Shown here in pieces: positions 1 to 10,708 of a stretch of 64,000 nt of DNA. The notes beneath the pieces were generated by a model, which was not told the origin of the DNA, searched no databases, and saw only the letters and a list, made by a program, of their open reading frames with translations. A program made the position numbers and the translations under genes. Every line of letters begins with the position of its first letter. Position 1 is the first letter of the stretch. The stretch spans positions 66,486,536 through 66,550,535 of the forward strand of contig CM055094.1 of NCBI GenBank assembly GCA_029204225.1, given 5' to 3'. The stretch comes from Diphasiastrum complanatum. Its lineage: Eukaryota > Streptophyta > Lycopodiopsida > Lycopodiales > Lycopodiaceae.

Positions 1-251
1 AAAGGGCGCCGCAGGAATCCCCCTCTTCTCCGATGCGGTCGCCATCACTCTCGCTTTTCTTTTTGTTTGTGTCACAACTTCGTGTGTGTTCTTTCTATCC
101 TTCTCGTTTTATTATCGATTTCCTTCTCCTCTCTAAGAAGAATCCCAGTCTCCAAGCCATGCACCTTTAATCCTAATCAATATTAGGGCTTTTTAATTAT
201 GACGATTTGGCTTAGGATTGCCTACTTTCCCCCCTTTGATTATCCAAGGAC
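1..251. other. non-coding, nothing recognised
   Basis: T/C-rich sequence without a convincing reading frame or motif. It ends where the tandem duplication begins. Confidence 0.4.
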
Positions 252-513
252 GGAAACCCATCAATGTACAAATAGATGAAAGCGAATAGGGTGTTTTCAA
301 AGGGGAGCATAATGTATTTGTCCAAACAAGAAACAAGAATGTGGGTGGAGAAAGTATAGGGAAGGCCCTTGGCCCGAGATGGAAACCCATCAATGTACAA
401 ATAGATGAAAGCAAATAGGGTGTTTTCAAAGGGGAGCATAATGTATTTGTCCAAACAAGAAAAACAAGAAACAAGAATGTGGGTGGAGAAAGTATAGGGA
501 AGGCCCCTGGCCC
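252..513. repeat. two-copy direct tandem duplication, period 129 bp
   Basis: The block beginning GGAAACCCATCAATG at 252 is repeated at 381 and is nearly identical. The second copy has a few single-base differences and a 9-nt extra A/C-rich insertion near 460. Both copies end in AAGTATAGGGAAGGCCC followed by a GC-rich GGCCC stretch. Open frames across it on the minus strand repeat the same peptide and are by-products of the duplication. Confidence 0.85.
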
Positions 514-541
514 TCGGGCCAGGGGCCAGGGGCCTTCCCTG

Positions 542-594
542 TTAAGGCCTTGGGTCCTCACCTTGGGCCCTCAGGTGAGGACCCAAGGCCTTAA
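542..594. repeat. perfect 22-bp inverted repeat (hairpin), 9-nt loop
   Basis: Bases 542-563 are the exact reverse complement of 573-594, around the loop TGGGCCCTC at 564-572. The arms contain AAGGCCTTGGGTCCTCACC. It lies directly after a GGCCC-rich stretch (502-540) that is itself partly palindromic. A foldback element or MITE end is possible, but no target duplication is obvious. Confidence 0.85.
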
Positions 595-1496
595 AACAGC
601 TTTAATTTTTTTTTTAACTTTCTAGAATTATCGCGCCTTCTTTCCGTTTTTACTGGTTGCTTGCTTTACTTATGGCGTGATGAAGGAAGGAGCTGGTGAA
701 AGAGCGATGGTGGTTGTCTGATTGCTGTTGTCTGAGCGATGCCTGAGCTACGACGGTTGTCTGAGCGATGGAGCGGTCTTGTGATGGAGTGCTATAACTA
801 TCTCATGCTGCTGCTTTGTTGCTATCGCTTGGCATGTGGCAGTTCCTTTCCCCAATCAGGACAAATTCAGCTTATGAGTCTGATTTGCTATTATTTGACT
901 GCCTTGCGTGTTCTATGCAATTGTTTGCTTATTATGGGCCATGATCTCCTTCCATGAATATTTAATGTCTGTCTGACGCCTTGAGAAATAGAAAAGTCCC
1001 AAGTTCTGGGATGATGACAGTGAATATACTTAGATCATTTCTAGAACTTCTGAGATTTAGTGAATACTTTTGTATCCTATCTCTTGTCTTACTTGGATTT
1101 TGCAATGGAGTATGGATCTTCGTTTAAGCAGAAGTGGGTCTTTCTATCAATCGTGATCCAGCAGATGATAGTGCTTAGTTGGGAAGCTAGAATATTCTAT
1201 TAAATAGATTCGTCAGTGCAATTAATTTTATTTCTCGGATCAGAGCAATTATCATCAAGAGAAATCTTTGATAGGAACATGGATCGACAAACTATGCATG
1301 AGGTTGTCATTACTTTGCTAGTTGACGTCAAGTTTTTGATGCTACAAGATTTTATATCCATACACATGAAATTTACAGATTCTATATAGAATTTATAAAA
1401 ATTTTACAAGTGCTTTTACAGATTTTCTAGAGCTATTTTTGCATAAGGCACTGATTTTTTACTATAAGTAAAAGTTTGTTACATAAGATAATAATT
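595..1496. other. non-coding, nothing recognised
   Basis: Mixed-composition intergenic DNA. A 72-codon plus-strand frame at 739-957 resembles no family I know. From 1497 onward the sequence matches the LTR at 6909-7712. Confidence 0.4.
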
Positions 1497-2322
1497 TTCA
1501 AAATGATGGTGTAATTGGGAGGCTCAAATAATGCGTCTCATGGACGGAGCAACCAACAATCTATGTTTGGATGATCTATTTATAGATTTCATCCATGTAT
1601 TAATTACATTGAATGCTTGTCACCTAATTAGGAAAGCCGTTGTGCGTGGAAGTATATGGCTTTTGTGACAACTGTATACAGTATATACACTGTCAACAAA
1701 TCAGAAACGTTGACGCGGGCGAGGACGTCACAAATTCTCTCACTTCACATTTTACGTGAAGTGGTTTTCTCTCACTTCACAAATTTCGAGAAGTGACTGG
1801 GAACGTTCCTCGTTCAAAATAGACGACCTTCGGAAATCTCTCTCTCTTCGGGATTTTGCGAAAAAGCCGAAGGTGCCCTTAAAAATAGTTAAACTTTTAA
1901 ATTGCACAAGTTATACTTTTGAACTATGCAAGTGCCGCATTTCGGAGAAATGCGAAAAAGCTGAAGTTGTTGAAAACATAGTTCATTTTTGCAGACTATC
2001 GCGAAAGTAATGTATTTCTACAGACTTGTTCTAAATGCTAATTTCGTGGAAGTCCTTGAAGATGGCCAAGTCTTCAATGACTTCAAATTATTGAACTTAA
2101 CATTTGAACTTTGAAATTATGACAGGGTTGGTCACCCTTTGCTGGAGATCGACCGGATGCCCGTTGTAGACGTTCTTGAAATAAATTGGTTGTCTAAGTT
2201 TGCGATTCCTGCAGGTATCAGATGAGCAGATGTAGAACCAAAGTTTGTTTCACTTGACCTTAGATCAATGATCAATGAACCTGTAGTCACCAAGGAGAAA
2301 ACTGTGGGCTTAATTTCCAACA
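1497..2322 (-). mobile_element. 3' LTR (truncated) of Copia element 1
   Basis: This aligns with 6909-7712, with shared GGTGTAATTGGGA near the outer edge and a shared stretch ending AGATCAATGATCAAT. On the minus strand the LTR begins TGTTGGAAATTAAG right after a purine tract, as expected for the 3' LTR of a minus-strand Copia. It lacks roughly the outer 500 bp that the right LTR has (6402-6908). Confidence 0.7.
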
Positions 2323-2334
2323 GTCCCCCTTAAG
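2323..2334 (-). promoter_or_regulatory. polypurine tract of Copia element 1
   Basis: On the minus strand it reads CTTAAGGGGGAC, immediately followed by the LTR start TGTTGG. This is the usual plus-strand priming site of LTR retrotransposons. Confidence 0.75.
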
Positions 2335-2335
2335 G

Positions 2336-2930
2336 TCACGGTTGGTGTCTTGTTATCTTCGTCGGGTTCAGCATGTTGAAGAACTTCTGGTGATTGATCC
2401 TGGGAAGCAATTTGGTGAAGATGTTTGCGACCATTTCTGTTGCGGAGCTATATTGAAGGATCACTTGCCCTGAGAAAACTTTCTCCCAAATGAAATGATA
2501 TTGGATTTCTATGTGCTTGGATTTGCCATGAAATCTGGGATTCAGTGACAGTGAAATACAGCTCAAATTGTCACACAGAATGGTGGTAGCATTAAACTGA
2601 GTGTGATGTAAGTCATGAAGTTAAATATTTGATCCATACAGCTTCTTTTGAAGCTTGACATGCTGCGATGTACTCTGTCTCTGTTGAAGAAAGCGCAACT
2701 GATTTTTGCTTCCTTGAGTTCCACGAGATCGGTCCCCCTGCCAGATAGAAACAAAACCCGGAAGTAGATTTTTTGGTAGAGAATGTTCCTCCCCAATCTG
2801 AGTTAGACGTAGGATGAGTGGGTCGATAGCATTTCCATCATAACATAAAATGTGGTCTAAACTTCCCTGAATATATCTCATCACTCTATTTAATGCTTTC
2901 CAATGAGAGATCCTAGGATTAGACATGAAT
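2336..2930 (-). pseudogene. Copia element 1: RNase H region (broken)
   Basis: The C-terminal part (2336-2566) reads SKHIEIQYHFIWEKV and later TEMVANIFTKLLPR, the typical end of Copia Pol. The preceding part (2563-2926) has WKALNRVMRYIQGSLDHILCY, the RT/RNase H connection. The pieces lie in different frames, so the domain is frameshifted. This is the last coding piece before the polypurine tract and belongs with the RT immediately upstream on the minus strand. Confidence 0.8.
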
Positions 2931-3136
2931 TGACTTAATGTGCTAATAGTGTATGCTAAATCTGGTTAGTACACAACATTGCATACATTAGAGATCTGAT
3001 TAGTGAATGATAAGGATACTTCGCTAAGTCAAAAACTTCACTATCAGTCTCAGCATAAGAAGGTTTAGTCCATTGGGGTATCAATTGGTTTGCAATCAGA
3101 CATATGAAACTTTTCTAAAATGCCTTTTAGATATGT

Positions 3137-3852
3137 CTACTGGCTAAGATAGATCTTCTTCTGAAGTCTATCTCTAGTAATGTGAATTCCTAGCAAAGAA
3201 TGAACAGCTCCTAAATCAGTCGTGTCAAATTCCTTTGACAGATCACTCTTAGTAGTGTGTAGAAGAGAAGTGTTGTTAGACAAAATAAATGCATCATCTA
3301 CGTAAAGAGCTATGTGAACTGAATTGGTGCCTATATGCTTTGAATAAACATTACAATCAGCTGAATTGTGTGCAAATCCTAATTGAATGAGATAAGAATT
3401 GATTCTATCGAACCATGCTCTTGCGGCCTGTTTCAGATTACAGATTGCGTTGTGCAGCTTGCACACTTTGTGCTCTTGGCCTTTGACTTTGAATCCTTCC
3501 GGTTGGAAGGTGTACAGCTCCTCTTCGACATTGTCGTTGAGAAATGTTGTCTTGACATCCATTTGGTGTATTTCGAGGTCTTCCGTGGCTGTTAACACAA
3601 TAAGAGTCCTGATTCACTGCATCTTATGACAAGATTGAAAATTTCTTGATAATCCACCCCTTGGACTTGAGCGAATCCTTTAGCCACCAACCGTGCTTTC
3701 CATTTTGCAATGGAACCATCAGAGTTGATCTTCTTCTTGAAGATCCACTTGTTGTCATTAACTCTCTTGTGAGTGGAAAAGTCGACCAGTGTCCAGGTCT
3801 GATTCATCAAAAGTGAGTTGTACTCGCTTTCCATAGCTTCTTGCCACTTCAC
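3137..3852 (-). pseudogene. Copia element 1: reverse transcriptase (broken)
   Basis: Two overlapping frames carry RT. The upstream one (3592-3852) has NKWIFKKKINSDGSIAKWKA and RLVAKGFAQVQGVDY, the Copia RT N-terminus. The downstream one (3137-3598) has QMDVKTTFLNDNVEEELY and the catalytic ALYVDDAFIL motif, followed by LGIHITRD. A frameshift near 3600 separates them. In the LTR element this enzyme copies the RNA to cDNA inside virus-like particles; here it cannot be made intact. Confidence 0.88.
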
Positions 3853-4990
3853 AGCATCCTTGGAGTTAATTGCTTCGGCTAGGCTCTCTGTGATGAAATC
3901 CAGAATGATTGAGGTGCATACCTCTCAGGAACTGTCCAAGTCCGTGAGGATTTGCGGACCTTGGGTTGACTAGGATGCGATGATGCTTCTTCTTGAATTT
4001 CTTCAGATTTGCTCGAGCTAGCTTGGTCTGGTCTGATGACAAGTATTGTCGGCTGCTCGACTTCTGTAGCTGTAGCTGTAGGTTCTATAGAAGGAACATC
4101 AACGTTGGAAGAATCCATGCTACGTAAAATAGGATGAAATGACATAGCAACGTAAAATCATAGTATGTATGTTCTTGAAATATTACATCCCTAGAGACAA
4201 ATGCTACATTGGTGGATGGATCATAAACTTTATAAGCTTTATGTTCATCAGGATAGCCAATGAAAATACATTTATTTGTCCTATGATCCAGCTTCTTCCT
4301 AAGCTGTTTAGGAATGTGAACAAAACATATACAACCAAAGATTTTTAAATGGTTGACACTAGGCTTTTGCCCATGCCAGACTTCATGAGGAGTCTTGTTG
4401 TTGACGGCTTTGGTGCTGAATCTGTTCTGCACGTAATAGGTTGTGGCAGTAGCTTCTGCCCAAAATTTCGCAGGTAGGTGTGTTTGATATAGCATGGATC
4501 TGGCTGAGTTGAGAAGAGTTTGATTCTTCCTTTCAACAATCGCGTTTTGTTGAGGTGAATAGGAAGTGGTAAACTATCTTCTAATGCCATGTTCAGCCAT
4601 ATAGTTGGACATCTCGTTAGAGATGTATTCGCCGCCACCATCAATTAGGAGTGCCTACACTTTCTTAAACATTTGTGTCTCATCCATGGCCTTGAATCTC
4701 TTGAAGCATTCAAAGGCTTCATATTTGTGCTTAACGAATATGATTGTAGACCATCTAGAATAATCATCTATGAAAGTGATAAAATAGATTGCATCTCCTA
4801 ATGATGGAGTTGGCATTGGACCACAAAGATCACTATGTACAAGATCTAATACATGCTTTGTTTTGATGGAGTGTGATTTTGGAAACTTGCTTCTAGAGTG
4901 CTTCCCATAGATGCATGATTCACAAAAGGAAGATTTCCTATCTAATGAAGACGAAAACTTCAAACCATCAACTATTACAACGCACATAAG
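3853..4990 (-). pseudogene. Copia element 1: integrase (broken)
   Basis: Minus-strand pieces 4655-4987 carry the zinc-binding end and catalytic core start: CESCIYGKHSRSKFPKS, VLDLVHSDLCGPMPTPSLG and FITFIDDYSRWSTIIF. Pieces 4085-4644 carry the core end and C-terminal region: AKFWAEATATTYYVQNR, TPHEVWHGQKPSVNHLKIFG and AYKVYDPSTNVAFVSRDVIF. The linker toward RT (3879-4145) is Ser/Glu-rich with SSRTWTVPERYAP. The order gag-PR-IN-RT-RH is the Copia order. Several frame changes show decay. Confidence 0.85.
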
Positions 4991-5199
4991 AAAGTGATCT
5001 TGTATTCACGTGTCCAAATCGACTACCCCATAGAACAACGCTGTCGTTTACATTTTCATTAGAGATACTTGCTAATGCAACTGAATTAGAGAGTACGTAA
5101 AGATTTCCAACTCTAGTGCATGTAGTCAGAGTGGTATCTTCCTCGAGTATTGTACACTGCTCAGATGAGAAAGTAACAATGTAGCCCTCATCAGTTATC

Positions 5200-5470
5200 T
5201 TAGAGACTGATAACAGATTCTTTGATAACTGAGGAATGTGAAGGACGTTAGGAACACAAAATGGATAGATCGTTGTTGAAGCTGATCTTCACTGCTCCTT
5301 TGCCTTCCATGCCTATGGTGCTAGAATCTCCGAGGTAGATAAATTGGTCTCTGTTGTAAGCTGTGTACTTCGTAAACCATTCCTTGTGAGAGGTCATGTG
5401 TTGGGTGGCGCCGTTGTCCAGGTACCAGCTATCACAATCTTCGTTGCTGTTGTAAGCCATTAACAAGTGT
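5200..5470 (-). pseudogene. Copia element 1: aspartic protease
   Basis: The frame 5248-5466 contains SWYLDNGATQHMTSHKEWF. The active-site motif is D-N-G-A rather than the usual D-S-G-A, followed by the family pattern FIYLGDSSTIGMEGKGAVKI. It normally matures the Gag-Pol polyprotein. The Ser-to-Asn change at the active site and the downstream stop suggest loss of function. Confidence 0.8.
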
Positions 5471-5509
5471 ATATCTGACTCCTTGAATTCCGTCGTGCTG
5501 GAGGAGTCT

Positions 5510-6300
5510 GGCTACTGCTGCTGCTGTTGCTTCTTTGTCTCGTTGTAGATCCCGATGCGACACTCCTTGATGTCGTGATTAGATCTTTTGCAATATCTAC
5601 AGAAAAGCTTCTTGTGTGATCCACCATGCTCACCTTGAGTGTGAGGCTTCTGCTATTGCTGCTGCACTTGATTCTTGCCCTTGGAATAGTCTTTCTTCTT
5701 GGTGTATAGAACCATGGATGTGTCTTTGATGGATAGGCTGCTAGTCTTTCTCTGTATTTCTTCTTGAAGAAGATGATCGATCACCTTTTGAAGAGTGAGG
5801 CCGGGTTGTGTGGAGATCATCACCACAAAGTGCTCATAGGACTTTGGAAGAGAAGAAAGCAAGGTCATAACGGCATCATCATCTTGAATAGAACATCCTA
5901 CAACTGATAACTGATCTAACAGTGATTTTGAAGCTGTTGATGTGAGAAGTAATGGCAGTAGAATCAGACATGCTAAGAGTAAAAAACCTCCTTCTAAGAT
6001 GTAATCTCGTGGTTACATCGTGAGTCTCATAAAGACTTGATAACAAGTCCAGAGCTTCCTTAGAGGTTTTGCATGTGGTAACGTGAGATATTTGGGAGTT
6101 GGCCAGATTGAGTGTGATACATGCTAAGGCCTTCTGATCTTTGATCCTCCAAGCCTTTGTTTGATCACCATCTTTTGGTTTCAGGTATGCACCTTCTACT
6201 ACATCCCAAAGATCTCTATCTATCAACATCATTCTAAGTTTTAACTTCCAAATGTAGAAGTTAGAATCATTGAACTTGTCAATGACTCTAGCTTAATTGA
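5510..6300 (-). pseudogene. Copia element 1: gag (broken)
   Basis: Pieces 5879-6232 and 5653-5868 read as Copia Gag. Motifs in order are MMLIDRDLWDVVEGAY, ITLNLANSQISHVTTCKTSK, LHLRRRFFTLSMSDSTAI and MTLLSSLPKSYEHFVVMIST. Near 5535-5600 a zinc knuckle reads CRYCKRSNHDIKEC (CX2CX4HX4C). At least two in-frame breaks occur. The related peptide in Copia element 2 (about 8030-8160) shows the two elements are from one lineage. Confidence 0.82.
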
Positions 6301-6386
6301 GTGATGAAGATGAAGAGCTACCTATATGAGATATGATAACAGTACACAAATAGAACAAACTTAATCTCTCGGTTTATTTGAGCTAT

Positions 6387-6399
6387 GCTCTGAGACCAA
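6387..6399 (-). promoter_or_regulatory. primer-binding site of Copia element 1
   Basis: On the minus strand it reads TTGGTCTCAGAGC, one change from the initiator-Met tRNA complement TGGTATCAGAGC. It sits two bases inside the right LTR edge (TGATGGGG at 6402). Confidence 0.7.
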
Positions 6400-6401
6400 T
6401 C

Positions 6402-7712
6402 TGATGGGGCAAGGGAGATAGAAGAACGTGAACGGAGAAGGGAGCAGAAATATTGCGGAACAGCTCTGTCGTTTTAATCGGCTACTAGGTGCAAAAATAG
6501 TCTAATAGACAGCTTATGCTAAATGTAATCACAGCTTTAAGTTTTATAATTTCCCAATAGGATCTTAAAAATTAATTCATACTCTAAAATAAGAGTATAG
6601 TCCACCGAAGAGATTAGAGATGGTTTGTGTGTGGTGTAACTGAAATCAGGTTCAATGTGAAGTATAGTTTTGAAATAAATGGAAGAGTAGTATGATAACG
6701 CGAGTTCCTCAAACGTCAAAGACAGCCATCGTCTGATACGAAACTGAGGAGTCGTAGACGTCCATGTCTGATCAGAGTGAGTAAACAAGCGCGATCAAAC
6801 AACAATGAAAGTGCATTCAATCACAACAAGCATTCATCTATATTGTACACAGATAAAAGCAAGTTGTTGCTATATTACACTGAAGCACAATACAAAATAG
6901 CAATTACAACCAAAATGACGGTGTAATTGGGATGCTCAAATACTGCATCTCATGGATGGAGCAACCAACAAGCTATGCTTGGATGATTTATTTATAGATT
7001 TAATCCATGTATTAATTATATTGAATGCTTGTCACCTAATTAGAAAAGTCGTTGTACTTGGAAGTATATGGCTTTTGTGACAACTATACACAATATATAT
7101 ATACGGTCAACACATCAGAAACGTTGACGAGAACGAGGACGTCACAAATTCTCTCATTTCGCATTTTACGTGAAGTGGTTTTCTCTCACTTCGCAAATTT
7201 TGGGAAGTGACTGGGAGCGTTCCTCGTGCAAAATAGACGACCTTTGGAATTTTCTCTCTCTTTGAGATTTTGCGAAAAATCCAAAGGTGCCCTTAAAAAC
7301 AGTTAAACTTTTGAGCTGCACAAGCTATACTTTTGAACTATGCAAGTGTCGCATTTTGGGAAAATGCGAAAAAGCCGAAGCTATTGATCACATAGTTTAT
7401 TTCTGCAGACTATCGCGACACTTAGAGTATTTTTGCAGACTGTCGTGAAAGTAATGTATTTCTGCAGACTTGTTCTAAACGCTACTTTTGTGGAAGTCCT
7501 TAAAGATGGCCAAGCCTTCAATGACTTCAAATTATTGAACTTAACATCCAAACTTTGAAATTACGATAGGATTGGTTACCCTTTGCTGGAGATCAGCCCG
7601 TTGTAGACGTTCTTCAAATAAATTGGCTATCTAAGTTTGCGATTCCTGTAGGTATCAAATGAGCAGATGTAGAACCAAAGTTGGTTTCGCCTGACCCTAG
7701 ATCAATGATCAA
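6402..7712 (-). mobile_element. 5' LTR of Copia element 1 (inner end complete, outer end clipped)
   Basis: It starts TGATGGGGCAAGG next to the primer-binding site and aligns from about 6909 onward with the left LTR. The match stops at about 7712, where the left copy continues for another roughly 50 bp to ...CCAACA. The last part is therefore lost, and Copia element 2 sequence begins shortly after. The two LTRs differ at many positions, so the insertion is old. Confidence 0.65.
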
Positions 7713-7744
7713 TAAATATGAAGGAAGAATCATGAAATAAAAAT

Positions 7745-8431
7745 TAGTGAAAATTTAAAATGAGACCTTGCTAATCGCTAACGAGTTATGGGATGTTGTT
7801 ACAGTTACAAAAAACAGATTGGACACATAGCTGAAGCTAAAACATCAAGAGACGTTTGAGACATCTTGAACTCACTATATGACGTGAGAGACATAACTAC
7901 TAAGTTACATCTACGAAGGAAATCCTTCACATTCAAAATGTCTACTGGTGATTCTCTTCAGAGTCAAATTAACCAGTTAAGAATTTCTTGCAATAGATGG
8001 CCACTTTCGGATCAGTCATAGACGATCAAGATGCAATTATGTCCTTGCTTTCAAGTTTGCCCTCTACATATGAGAACTGGGTGATGATCATATCAACACA
8101 CACAGATTTAACTCTTACTAGAGTTATCACTACGTTGTTGCAAGAAGACAATAGAAGAAGTCAAGACACTCCGTCTACTTTCTCTTTTCAGGCTCTATAT
8201 GTCAATAAAAGCTCTAAGCGACAGAAGCATAAAAGCTCCAAGAAGGTTGCAACGAATCAGAAACAGACTCAAATTCAAGCACAATCATCAGATCCACAAT
8301 CGAAGAAGAAGATGTTTTGTAGGTATTGCAAGCACAATAACCATGAGATCAAGGATTGCCGAATTTTCCAAGTGAAAAATGCAGCCAAGCAACCTGATCA
8401 ACAAGCAAACATTGTTTCATCATCTCCCTAG
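7745..8431 (+). pseudogene. Copia element 2: gag (broken)
   Basis: The continuous part 7997-8431 reads AIMSLLSSLPSTYENWVMII, then LTRVITTLLQEDNRRS, a Lys-rich stretch, and a zinc knuckle CRYCKHNNHEIKDC (CX2CX4HX4C). Upstream (7770-7996) the frame still shows ANELWDVV and SYIYEGNPSHSKCLLV-like traces in shifted frames. No start codon or LTR is seen on the left; the element abuts the clipped LTR of element 1. Confidence 0.8.
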
Positions 8432-8439
8432 GTGGACGA

Positions 8440-9560
8440 AGGTGCATTCATGGTCAAAGATCAAAGCACATTTTTGGAAGATTCATGGTTTCTGGATTAT
8501 GGTTAGCACACTTGAATTACGCATCTGTTATGAACATGTCCAGACAATCCATGGTCCTTGATTTCGACTATCCTTCTAGTAAGGTCGATCTCTCTGTTTG
8601 TCATAGCTGCATCTTTGGAAAGCAGACAAGGATTCCTTTTAGATCAAACTAGCAAAAAATCTGTTAGATGTTGTTCATACAGATATATGTGGACCTATGC
8701 AAACTCCTTCATTGCTAGATGTAAAGTATTTCATTATCTTTATTGACGAATTCTCCAGAAGAACAATTGTTTATTTCATTGAACAAAAATCAGAGGCTTT
8801 TATAAAATTCAGACAATTCAAAGAGCATGCTGAGAATCAAACTGGCAAACAAATCAAAGCACTAAGCTTGGATAACAGGAGAGAGTACATCTCCAACAAA
8901 TTCAATAAATACTGCCTTAACAACAACATTCAGCAACAATACATCACTTCCAAATCGCCTTAGTCAAATGGTCTTGTTGAGAGAAAGAACAGAACCTTAG
9001 TTAAATCCGCAAAGTGCATGTTATCACATTCGACACTTTTGAAGTGCTTCTGGGATGAAGTTGTTTCAACAACAACATGTATTCAAAACAAATGGCCTAC
9101 TAAAGGCCTCTCAGACAAAACACCATTTGAAGTTTGGACAAATACCAAACCTTCTTTATCAAACTTACGAGTTTTTGGATGTACTGCTTTTGCACAGATT
9201 CCTCGTGATCTCAGGAAGAAGCTCGACTTCCAGAGTATCAAATGTGTTTTCATCAGCTACACTACTTTAGATCAAGTCTACAAGTTGTTCGTTCCCATCG
9301 AGTCGAAGATATTCACTAGCCGGGATGTCATCTTCATCAAAGATCAGTCTCAAGACCTCAAAAAAAAGGGCAGTCCCCATATAGCCGGCCTATCAGATTC
9401 TTCTGATGCATTGAACTTTCCAGTTTCTCAGTCGACTATTCCCATTGAAGGTCCAAGCTCTTCTACTCTTTACGAACAACAAATCAATGGCGAATCAAAA
9501 GATGATGATATTGTAGATCAACAACTACAGCATGATGGAAATGATCAACTTCCTGTATTA
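8440..9560 (+). pseudogene. Copia element 2: protease remnant and integrase (broken)
   Basis: Near 8470 a shifted frame reads EDSWFLDYG, a damaged protease site. At about 8540-8640 VDLSVCHSCIFGKQTRIPF is the integrase zinc-binding end. 8697-8963 holds FIIFIDEFSRRTIVYFIEQK and IKALSLDNRREYISNKF of the catalytic core. After one stop, 9018-9400 continues with LLKCFWDEVVSTTTCIQN, FEVWTNTKPSLSNLRVFG and KIFTSRDVIFIKDQSQ. No RT follows; the element ends in a foreign zinc-knuckle segment. Confidence 0.82.
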
Positions 9561-9701
9561 CCTAGAAGATGTTATAACTGTGGTGAACCAGGACATTTTT
9601 TGCTTGACTGTCTGCAGCCACGAAAGCTGATCGGATTTATACCTTCATGCTCAAACTGCAAAGAACCTGGCCATAAGTATCCGAACTGTCCACAACCATA
9701 G
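9561..9701 (+). pseudogene. Gypsy-type double zinc knuckle fused in frame to Copia integrase tail
   Basis: In the same frame as the integrase C-terminus (9018-9701), two CCHC boxes follow: CYNCGEPGHFLLDC and CSNCKEPGHKYPNC. Such paired knuckles belong to nucleocapsid/Gag proteins. Copia element 2 already has its own knuckle at about 8320, so this is a second, unrelated gag piece. The frame stops at 9701. It most likely arose by recombination, not as a working fusion. Confidence 0.7.
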
Positions 9702-9769
9702 AAGTCGCGTCCAAAGTACCAGTATGTTGCTACATTTGTTGCAACTGCCGATACGAAATTAAAATCTTC

Positions 9770-10000
9770 GGCTGAATCGGAACTGGAAGAACTTGAACTG
9801 GATTCAGATTTAGATTCATTTTCACTATTGCTGGAGTCATGCTTAGACTTTCGAGTATGTCTGGTAGAACGTCGTTTGCGTGCTAACTTGGAAGTCTCAT
9901 AGTTCTCAGCGCTTGCTATTACTGTTGATAAAGAAGTCATATCTCCTTGTCTGCAGTAGGATGTAACTACAAAGCTCAAAATGTCCATTCGTGCAACATT
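9770..10000 (-). pseudogene. Gypsy-like gag fragment, inverted
   Basis: On the minus strand it reads CRQGDMTSLSTVIASAENYE then a Lys/Arg-rich and Ser/Glu-rich tail. The match is to the Gypsy gag at about 42500-42595 (LMTSLEDVIASAENYKTSRI). It points away from the plus-strand knuckles at 9561-9701, so two parts of a Gag-like protein lie head-on. Confidence 0.65.
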
Positions 10001-10499
10001 CAAAATTGTTGTCACTTCATGGACAAACGTTTAGGTCTTATTAAACTCCACTAAAGCAGAGGAGAAGAGAAGTAATCCATCATCCAATTTGAATTTCTTA
10101 TAGCCATGATAGGAAATATTCAGGTATTTAAATTTGTTCGCACACTAGATATATAGATACATATGTATAATTATCACCCAAAGTTTAGCAATTGAAGAAA
10201 TTTGATGGGCTACATTTTTTAATGCAAATCTGAAAGGCAACATTTTTGGAAAGGGGTAGTGAAATCACAATGCATCACACTTCTTGACTCTTGATTCTGG
10301 AGACTTGGAGACTTGGAGTCTTGCAAGGCAAGTTCAACATTTAATGTTTGAGATCCCATTTGCAGTACCCTCAAGACTTAGGTGAGTTAAAATTAGGTAC
10401 ACCGGTCTTTACTACATTGACTTCGCGGAACTGGTCGTTGTGGCATGATGCATCTATAAGTTGTTAGCACTCGGGGAAGGTATGATCGTCGATTCCTCT
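10000..10499. other. non-coding, upstream of glycine-rich gene
   Basis: No coding motif is seen. It contains a short direct repeat (GGAGACTTGGAGACTTGGAG, about 10297) and lies between transposon debris and the putative promoter at 10501. Confidence 0.4.
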
Positions 10500-10500
10500 C

Positions 10501-10509
10501 TATATATAT
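10501..10509 (+). promoter_or_regulatory. TATA box of the glycine-rich protein gene
   Basis: TATATATAT preceded by CCTCTC is a typical plant core-promoter context. It is about 200 bp before the start codon, and no ATG occurs between about 10512 and 10709, which is consistent with transcription starting around 10530-10545. Confidence 0.55.
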
Positions 10510-10708
10510 GCTGCTCTATCATCTGTGAAAGCTACAAGTCCATCTGGTAGAGTCTGTTGTTGCAGTGAGTTGTGTTTGTGTTGGCTGTAAAGCTTGATAA
10601 CACTAGTGAGTTCCAGCTCTTGCACGAAGAGTTTACTGACAGAGAGATCTAAAGACTGAGTAGTCTGTAATTTTCTGCTAGCCAGTGCATTTGTGGACGC
10701 GAGGAGCA

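Noticed and set aside
739-957. 72-codon frame
   Set aside because: No start context, domain or conservation clue; likely chance.
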